Shown piece by piece: positions 7,101-12,500 of a DNA stretch of 12,500 nt. The translations under genes and the position numbers were made by a program. This DNA is from Stramonita haemastoma. Its lineage: Eukaryota; Mollusca; Gastropoda; Neogastropoda; Muricidae. The notes under the pieces were generated by a model. The model made no database searches. It was not told the origin of the DNA and saw only the letters and a list, made by a program, of their open reading frames with translations. How positions within the stretch are numbered: the first letter of the stretch is position 1; each line of letters begins with the position of its first letter. The stretch spans positions 3,181,528 through 3,194,027 of the forward strand of contig CM060342.1 in assembly GCA_030674155.1 (NCBI GenBank), read 5' to 3'.

Positions 7101-7195
7101 CTTTCCACTGGCTGCCTTCAGCGTGTATGGGGTCAGCCATGTTTACAGTATCATAACAATCCACAGGCAACCAGCCTGCCCTTTCTCTTTCTGAC

Positions 7196-7388
<193 letters not shown>

Positions 7389-7521
7389 CATGTTTTCCAA
7401 TAACCATCATAGTTGTACACACAAACTTATGTTAGGGCTACCCAGAAGGGATCTTTTTAAAACAAGTTTGACATACTCTGGTGGTTCTTTATGGAAGGTC
7501 TAACAGTAACAGTCTGAGTTT

Positions 7522-7545
7522 GTGTCTGTCTGTCTGTCTCTCTCA

Positions 7546-7636
<91 letters not shown>

Positions 7637-7643
7637 CACACAT
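7522..7643. repeat. (TGTC)n(TC)n(CA)n microsatellite
   Basis: TGTC at 7522-7540, a short TC run, then uninterrupted (CA)n from about 7546 to 7634 with a short ACAC remnant after it. Confidence 0.95.
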
Positions 7644-7705
7644 TGCTCAAAGTGGTGCATGGAGAGGCCTCCAAATTGCCTTTAAAATGCTAAAATTCAT
7701 TTTTC

Positions 7706-7790
7706 GGCCGGGGGCTTCGCCCCCCTGGACCCCCCAGCGGGGCTTTGCCCCTGCACCCCACCGGGGCCTAAGCGGCCCCTGGACCCCGGC
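7706..7790. repeat. GC-rich triple hairpin block
   Basis: Three successive imperfect inverted repeats: GGGGGCTTCGCCCCC (7710-7725), GCGGGGCTTTGCCCCTGC (7737-7754) and GGGGCCTAAGCGGCCCC (7763-7779). Each is followed by a CTGGACCCC or TGCACCCC linker, giving a period of about 25-28 bp. Composition contrasts sharply with the AT-rich surroundings. I recall similar blocks as recurrent in marine invertebrate genomes, but cannot verify it. It lies 30-110 bp inside the right end of the hAT-like element and may be its subterminal region. Confidence 0.7.
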
Positions 7791-7818
7791 TTACTTTCCT
7801 CTTTTTTTTTTCTCTGCC

Positions 7819-7832
7819 AATTCTACGCTCTG
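7819..7832 (-). repeat. Right terminal inverted repeat of hAT-like element
   Basis: The complement reads CAGAGCGTAGAATT, matching the left end at 13 of 14 positions. It is directly followed by ATATATAT. Confidence 0.65.
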
Positions 7833-7866
7833 ATATATATATATATATATATTTATTTATTTATTT
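7833..7866. repeat. (AT)n(ATTT)n microsatellite, right flank of hAT-like element
   Basis: AT repeats to 7852 then four ATTT units. It is the presumed continuation of the tract at 6250-6267. Confidence 0.9.
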
Positions 7867-8060
7867 GTCTCTCTCTGAACCTGTGATGTTGTCGAGATTC
7901 TGCAGTTCACAGAACAGTGAAAGAATAATAATACCTTTCTGCAAAGGAGGCAAAAGAAGATCTTTTTAAGTTCTTTTATTTATTTATTTTTTATCTCTGT
8001 TCATTATATGATAGGGGCAGGGAAGGTGAAGTGAGAATAGTTGTGACATCGTAGATGATG

Positions 8061-8521
8061 GTATAGGTAAAGGTATCCTATAATCTTTGTGGTTGTAGGG
8101 GAGTGTGGTATCAGAGACCTCAGCTGCTTTAGGGGCCAGCGTATAAAGGGCGGCGCCCATCTCCTCCCCCCTCACTGCTTTACCTTCCCTGACTGAGGGC
8201 AGGTACTCATTGTCAGCTGGGTGAACTGGGGGACTGCACTGAAGCCAAGTCGCGCAAAACGGTCGCCCATCCAGAGCATTCTGTGCATGGAATGTGAGAA
8301 TTGACCCACTTTCAGCTTGTCCCTTATTCTGTGATCTTCCTTCCTAGACGGAGTGTGTTTTGGAGAGGGCAGGTACCCATTGACAGCTGGGTGAACTGAG
8401 GGAACTGTACTGAAGCCAAGGCGCGCAAAACGGTCACCCATCCAACTGGTAACCACGCTCGATGCTGCTTAACTTGACTGGGGGAAAGTGAGCACTGTGA
8501 CCACTGAGCTGTCCGGTGCTC
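8061..8521 (-). mobile_element. Chimeric tRNA/5S rRNA-headed SINE, copy 2, with internal duplication
   Basis: This matches copy 1 (5092-5384) along its length. On the minus strand it has CAGCTCAGTGGTCA near 8500-8511, then AAGTTAAGCAGC through TTGGATGGGTGACCG (complement of 8431-8475), which keeps the 5S box C better than copy 1. The body ends in GATACCTTTACCTATACC (8061-8078). A segment of 79-80 bp occurs twice, at 8195-8273 and 8365-8444, separated by 91 bp absent from copy 1, so this copy carries two box-C-like sequences. The minus strand also has TTTT directly after each box C (GACCGTTTTGCGCG), a potential pol III terminator that would shorten transcripts; copy 1 has CTTG there. The 94-codon minus-strand frame across it, with its repeated WMGDRFARLGFS, is a by-product. 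Confidence 0.75.
8195..8444 (-). repeat. Duplicated 79-80 bp module within SINE copy 2
   Basis: Units at 8195-8273 and 8365-8444 share GAGGGCAGGTAC, CAGCTGGGTGAACTG and GCGCAAAACGGTC and differ by scattered substitutions and one indel. The 91-bp spacer (8274-8364) has no partner in this window. Confidence 0.85.
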
Positions 8522-8680
8522 TATGGTCGTTGAGTACTGTAAAATAAAACAAAGTAAGTGGCTGGGTAACAGCTCTGTTGGTCAGGGGGGCAGGCTAATT
8601 TATATATATTATTAATTAATCAGTAAATTAATGAGGTGAAGAGCAGAACAGTGGACTTGGCAAAGTACGGTATAATGCCA

Positions 8681-8712
8681 TAGTGTAGTGTAGTGTAGTG
8701 TAGTGTGGTGTG
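8681..8712. repeat. (TAGTG)n pentanucleotide repeat
   Basis: About five tandem TAGTG units followed by degenerate GTGTG. Confidence 0.9.
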
Positions 8713-8774
8713 ATAGGTAGGGCGACTTGGGGAAATAAGTGGTTATTGAGTTACGGCCCTTGGTAGTTGTTTTT

Positions 8775-8868
8775 TATCTCTGTCTCTCTCTGTCTGTCTC
8801 TCTCTCCCTGTGTCTGTGTGTGTGTGTGTGTCTCTCTCTCTCACTCTCTCTCTCTCTCTCCTCTCTCT

Positions 8869-8936
<68 letters not shown>

Positions 8937-8988
8937 TGTCTCTCTCTCTCTCTCCCTCTCTCTCTCTCTCCCTCTATCTCTCTCTCTG

Positions 8989-9067
<79 letters not shown>

Positions 9068-9090
9068 CACTCTCTCTCTCACACACACAC
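8775..9090. repeat. Long (CT)n/(TGTC)n then (CA)n microsatellite
   Basis: TC-rich repeats with TGTC and TG interruptions run to about 8988, then (CA)n to 9060, a GCACAC break, a short CT run and another CA run. The long Ser/Leu and His/Thr frames here are artefacts. Confidence 0.97.
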
Positions 9091-9190
9091 GAAAATGATA
9101 ATGCTCAGCATAAGTGGCCTACTTCAGGCTAAGATGCAAGGAGTTTTACACTCCAAAAAAAAAAGGAAGAAAAAGAAGAAGAAAAACACG

Positions 9191-9390
9191 AATGCATACA
9201 ACTTTACAAGCACCACTAAGTTACTGCAATTATGAACAAGCTTGCATATAAATTTACATGTACTTCGCTTGCATTCACACGTGTGCGTACATGCTGTCGC
9301 ACATGTGCATGATACACATTATACAATCATGCTTACATACACACAAGCACGTATGCATCATTTTTACACATATGTACACGTTTCCACTCA
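9191..9390. other. Unique sequence with alternating purine-pyrimidine bias
   Basis: No gene is visible. From about 9280 the sequence is rich in ACAT/GCAT/CACA steps and grades into the downstream microsatellite, suggesting an eroded CA/GCAC array. Confidence 0.4.
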
Positions 9391-9565
<175 letters not shown>

Positions 9566-9605
9566 TATCTATAAAAAAAAAATTCCCCATGCATGGGAAG
9601 TCAGC

Positions 9606-9690
9606 GTGTTTCACTTTCAGACCTCATAGTCAGTTGCCAACCTCTCTTATCTAAGTTCTTCTCTGTCTGCCCCCGCTGTCTTCAGTATCT
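9606..9690 (+). repeat. Block A, copy 1, of a rearranged repeat
   Basis: Shares TTTCAC, CAGACCTCAT, CAGTTGCC and TCTCTGTCTGCCCC, then CTGTCTTCAGTATCT, with 10859-10934 in the same orientation, with small indels. Confidence 0.8.
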
Positions 9691-9795
9691 AGTCTATCTT
9701 TTTTTTTTTTGGAGGGGGGCAGGGGGGGTGGGTTCTTGCGATTCCCACTCTTCTCTATTAGCGGAGAGACCACATAAAAAAAAAATGTTATGTGT

Positions 9796-9880
9796 TTCCT
9801 CCTAGCGCAGAAAGGAGCTAGCTGATAATGATTGTGCTGTGGTATTTTTACTGTCGGCTTTTATTGGGTGTTTTGCATAG
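9796..9880 (+). repeat. Block B, copy 1, of a rearranged repeat
   Basis: CAGAAAGGAGCTAGCTGATA, ATTGTGCTGTGGTAT, ACTGTC and TTTTGCATAG correspond to 11405-11490, with substitutions. Confidence 0.75.
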
Positions 9881-9946
9881 CGCAGAAGATAAATGATAAA
9901 TAGATCTGTGTGTTGTTGCGTGAGTTTGGGGTTAGAATGTATGGAT

Positions 9947-10003
9947 TGAGAGAGAGGGGGGTGGGGGGGTGGGAGGGAGGCGGAGAGAGAGGATGGGGAG
10001 GCG

Positions 10004-10038
<35 letters not shown>
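9947..10038. repeat. Purine-rich tract ending in (GA)n
   Basis: G runs alternate with GA repeats and end in uninterrupted GA from about 10005 to 10038. The strand is nearly all purine, so it could form triplex or quadruplex structures. Confidence 0.9.
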
Positions 10039-10041
<3 letters not shown>

Positions 10042-10353
10042 GTTCTGTTTATTTTCTGGGGAAGAAAATCTATGACAGTAAGCTAATTCAACCCAAATAA
10101 GTCTCTTTTTTTGTTGTTGTGTGTTTGTTTCCTATTTATTTTCATGTCAGCGAAAACTTGGCAAAAGGATGCTTTGGTATGATTTTGGAAGCAACAATTC
10201 CTCTAGTTTTAGATAATAACAAAAACAAGTTGAGTTTAATAATGGCTCAAAAACTGTTTTCCTTAGCGTTGTTTGGTTGTTGTTGTTTTTTTTGTTGTTG
10301 TTGTTTTTAATGTTAATGACAGTTGTTTTTATTGAACGTTACTCAGGGAATAC

Positions 10354-10470
10354 GTTTTTAAACTTACATTTTAACACCCATTGTGAAATCAGTTATCTTA
10401 TGTCAATGATCAATTCATGTAGGTGTGTAATGTATACGATAGAGACAGACAGTGGATTTTGTTTCCTCAG
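10354..10470 (+). repeat. Block C, copy 1, of a rearranged repeat
   Basis: TTTAAACTTACATTTTAACA, TCTTATGTC, TGATCAATT, AGGTGTGTAATGTATA and AGTGGATTTTGTTTC recur in order at 11085-11193. This is the best conserved of the three blocks. Confidence 0.9.
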
Positions 10471-10567
10471 TTAATAGCGTGGTAATACTACAGAAGGTGG
10501 TTCGAAAACTTGCAGGTTTTCAAAAGCCCTTTCTGGCAACGAAGACGAACAAGAACACGCGCAGAGT

Positions 10568-10700
<133 letters not shown>

Positions 10701-10734
10701 ATCCTAAAGTTGGATTTTTCTTCCCAGCATCCCG

Positions 10735-10850
10735 AGTCAGCATATAAAACTGCATACACACGGCCCGGGACTGGATGTAAAAAAAAAAACCCACATAACT
10801 GCTTATTCCATTGCCCTCGAAATAAAAGAAAGAATTTTGTTTTGTAATGA
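10735..10850 (+). mobile_element. 3' body of the poly(A)-type SINE (fragment)
   Basis: ACTGCATACACA, GGGACTGGATGTAAAA, ACTGCTTATTCCATT and CTCGAAATAAAAGAA match 705-800 of the copy at 501-831. The head and core are absent upstream, where the (AT)n/(GT)n tract takes their place, so the AT-rich linker of the element may have seeded that microsatellite. Confidence 0.8.
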
Positions 10851-10858
10851 TAAAAACC

Positions 10859-10934
10859 ATGTTTCACTGTCAGACATCATCATCAGTTGCCGCCCTCTTC
10901 TATCTTTCTCTGTCTGCCCCTGTCTTCAGTATCT
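10859..10934 (+). repeat. Block A, copy 2
   Basis: Partner of 9606-9690. It directly follows the SINE 3' fragment and is followed by an A-rich/G-rich tract (10945-10983), where copy 1 has a T-rich/G-rich tract. Confidence 0.8.
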
Positions 10935-11084
10935 TGCCACTTTAAAAAAAAAAATGAAAAGAAAAGGGGGGAGGGGGGGGGAGTGCCCACTGATCTCCAC
11001 TTTTCAGTGTTAGTAGTAAGCATCCGTCCGTCTCGGAAGTCTATGAAGTTGTGCTCTAGAGCCTAGAGCGCAAAGTAATTCTCA

Positions 11085-11193
11085 TGTTTTTTTAAACTTA
11101 CATTTTAACACCCATTATAAAGTCAGTTGTCTTATGTCTGTGATCAATTTATATATAGGTGTGTAATGTATAGAGATAGTGGATTTTGTTTCA
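11085..11193 (+). repeat. Block C, copy 2
   Basis: Partner of 10354-10470. It lies before block B here, whereas C follows B in the first copy. TAGAGCGCAAAG occurs on both sides of it (about 11064-11075 and 11200-11211). Confidence 0.9.
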
Positions 11194-11397
11194 TGGGTTT
11201 AGAGCGCAAAGCCTGGGGTAAGAAAGTATGGAGGGCAAGCTGTTAGTTACCCATGCAGACCACCTCTCCCCTCTCCACGTCGCTGGAATGGTCCATTGAA
11301 AAGGCAGTCGCGGATATAACGCATGGCTCTAGTATAGTGCCGTCGCAGGAGCCGCCAGACCGTTGAATCAGTGTTAGTGGTGAGAACAGATGACGGC

Positions 11398-11490
11398 TTC
11401 CTTTCCCAGAAAGGAATCTGGCTGATAACGGTTGTGCTGTGGTATGTTGACTGTCCGCTGACTGTTATGGGGGCGTGCTTTGCATTAGTG
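11398..11490 (+). repeat. Block B, copy 2
   Basis: Partner of 9796-9880, sharing CCCAGAAAGGAAT, GCTGATAACG, TTGTGCTGTGGTAT and GTGCTTTGCAT. A 96-codon minus-strand frame (11247-11537) spans it; since the block is repeated with indels, a repeat-derived frame is more likely than a gene. Confidence 0.75.
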
Positions 11491-11558
11491 TGGAAAGGAA
11501 TCACCACAGGGTCAAGGGTGTCATACCACTTTACCACCGTACGTCACTTTACTTAGAG

Positions 11559-11975
11559 TCACGGTGGATTTCTCTGCGCGAAATTAAGGGCTGCTGTCTC
11601 CCCGGGAAGAGTGCGTCGCCACCACAAGAGCAGCGCCGCCCATCTTTTTTTTTTTTCCTTTTCCTGTCGGCAACTGTTTTCCTTTCAGAGTGGGTTTTTG
11701 TTATTGTTTTTTTGTTGTTGTTGTTTTTTTACAGAATTTTGCCAGAGACCACTCTCTCGTTGCCGTGGGTTCTTTTACGTGCGCTGAATAATTATTATGA
11801 GTAACACACGGGACCTCGGTTTATCATCTTATCCGAAAGACTAGCACCCAGACCACCAATAATGGTCTTAATGGGTAAGGGGAGAAGTTTCGGACCCAAA
11901 ACGAGAATCAAACCTCCGCACACTTCCGACCCGGACTTTTCGCTTTCTAGGCAGGTGCGTTACCTCTAGACCATC
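11559..11975 (-). mobile_element. tRNA-derived SINE, copy 2
   Basis: This matches the element at 2834-3262 through the head, central domain, AGAACCCACGG segment and 3' end. On the minus strand the A-box region is TGGTCTAGAGGTAA (near 11961-11973). The B box is decayed to GGTTTGATTCTC (complement of 11903-11914), losing the invariant TTCGA. The central domain reads TTTCGGATAAGATGATAAAC (about 11815-11839). Internal T runs and GTT repeats (about 11646-11656 and 11707-11725) have expanded. The 3' hairpin is damaged (CAGAGAAATCCACCG). This is likely an older, transcriptionally dead copy. No target-site duplication was seen. Confidence 0.85.
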
Positions 11976-12013
11976 AATCATTATGATGATAAATGCACTG
12001 TGGAGATATGTAG

Positions 12014-12110
12014 TAGGCTACACTCCAGCGTTAGGCTGCAGGTGCATAGGGGCTACACTCCAGCATTAGATTGCAGGTGTGTAGGCTACAACCCAGCTTT
12101 AGATTTGCAA
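12014..12110. repeat. 33-35 bp tandem repeat, three units
   Basis: GGCTACACTCCAGCGTTAG begins at 12016, GGCTACACTCCAGCATTAG at 12051 and GGCTACAACCCAGCTTTAG at 12084. Each is followed by an (A/G)TTGCAGGTG-type segment, with the third diverging into the SINE fragment. Confidence 0.9.
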
Positions 12111-12240
12111 AGTCCTTCAGAGGAGACTTTAAACTGAGGACCCATATATAATGCGAGTGCATGCAGAACATCTTGCGCACAGGCTAAAACCTGCTCTGCC
12201 TTTCGGAAGAGTAGGCTATTCATGCCAGTAAGAAAGGATG
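12111..12240 (+). mobile_element. Core fragment of the poly(A)-type SINE
   Basis: GAGACTTTAAACTGAGG, GCATGCAGAACATCTTGCGC, AAACCTGCTC, GGAAGAGTAGGCTATTC and GCCAGTAAG match 570-690 of the copy at 501-831. The head is missing and the 3' side passes into AT repeats (12252-12290). It provides the second copy of the core that defines the family in this window. Confidence 0.8.
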
Positions 12241-12260
12241 ACCACCCAAAAAAATATAAT

Positions 12261-12280
12261 ATATATATGTACATATATAT
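12261..12280. repeat. 20-bp AT palindrome around GTAC
   Basis: ATATATATGTACATATATAT is perfectly self-complementary and sits in a longer AT tract. Confidence 0.85.
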
Positions 12281-12290
12281 TATATATTTG

Positions 12291-12436
12291 AAAAATGCAT
12301 GCACACTGGAATTGTGCCTATAGACATTGTTCCCGAAGTTGGAATGCTGCTACCTTCTTAATGGTGGACAGAAACGATAGCAGCCTACGGGAAAATCACA
12401 CCTTTGGGGAACCTCAGAGCTCTAAACGAGAAACAA
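12291..12436. other. Unannotated unique sequence
   Basis: No recognisable gene or repeat partner was seen. A 63-codon frame (12295-12486) ends in the His-rich reading of the CAC repeat and is not credible. Confidence 0.4.
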
Positions 12437-12470
12437 CCCCCCCCCCCCACCACCACCACCACCACCACCC
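12437..12470. repeat. Poly(C) and (CAC)n repeat
   Basis: A run of about 12 C is followed by CAC units. The complementary strand is G-rich and quadruplex-prone. Confidence 0.9.
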
Positions 12471-12500
12471 CACAAAGAAACCCTAGAAAATGTACAAAAA

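Noticed and set aside
11247..11537. 96-codon minus-strand frame that looks protein-like
   Set aside because: It spans block B, which recurs at 9796-9880 with indels that break the frame, and has no recognisable motif. Kept only as a possible repeat-encoded remnant.

Overview
This is a repeat-dominated, apparently non-coding stretch of a eukaryotic, most likely molluscan, genome. Marine caenogastropod snails are my best guess. That guess rests on the SINE types present (a tRNA-headed SINE with a TTTCGGATGAGACAATAAAC-type core, and a second family with a GCACGCAGAACATC-type domain) and on the extreme density of (CA)n, (CT)n and (CTGT)n microsatellites. I found no convincing host protein-coding gene, no intact tRNA or rRNA gene and no CRISPR-like array. 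Almost all long open frames are stop-free readings of microsatellites.

Layout. 3-374 is the 3' end of a non-LTR retrotransposon ORF, followed by its 3' UTR and an AAAC-type tail (to 482). 501-831 is a poly(A)-tailed SINE-like element; a diverged copy of its head lies at 854-911. 985-1182 is a GC/CA/CT microsatellite. 1331-2581 is one composite array: (CTGT)n with TATG/CTGG/GCCTG variants that passes into a minisatellite with a conserved block of about 55-60 bp repeated seven times. 2834-3262 is a tRNA-derived SINE on the minus strand with a candidate target-site duplication. 3407-3757 holds TG/GA and CA/CT arrays in inverted arrangement. 4316-4800 is a long (CTT)n tract with CGCAATT interruptions that leads into a 59-62 bp minisatellite. 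5092-5384 and 8061-8521 are two minus-strand copies of a SINE whose head joins a tRNA-like A-box region to a 5S rRNA-like control region.

6268-7832 is best read as a decayed hAT-type DNA transposon. It has 14-bp terminal inverted repeats beginning CAGAG, lies inside an (AT)n tract that supplies matching 8-bp flanks, carries subterminal CCGCGG palindromes, a broken BED-like zinc-finger frame, and a GC-rich triple hairpin near its 3' end. 8775-9563 is mostly CT/CA microsatellite. 9606-10470 and 10859-11490 share three blocks (A, B, C) in different order, suggesting a rearranged duplication or a dispersed repeat family. 10571-10700 is (AT)39 joined to (GT)n and (ATTT)n. 11559-11975 is a second copy of the tRNA-derived SINE. 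12014-12110 is a 33-35 bp tandem repeat running into another SINE fragment (12111-12240).

The window therefore records nested insertion, replication-slippage expansion and rearrangement rather than a gene pathway. Its main interest is the chimeric 5S/tRNA SINE, the delimited hAT element, and the composite satellites.
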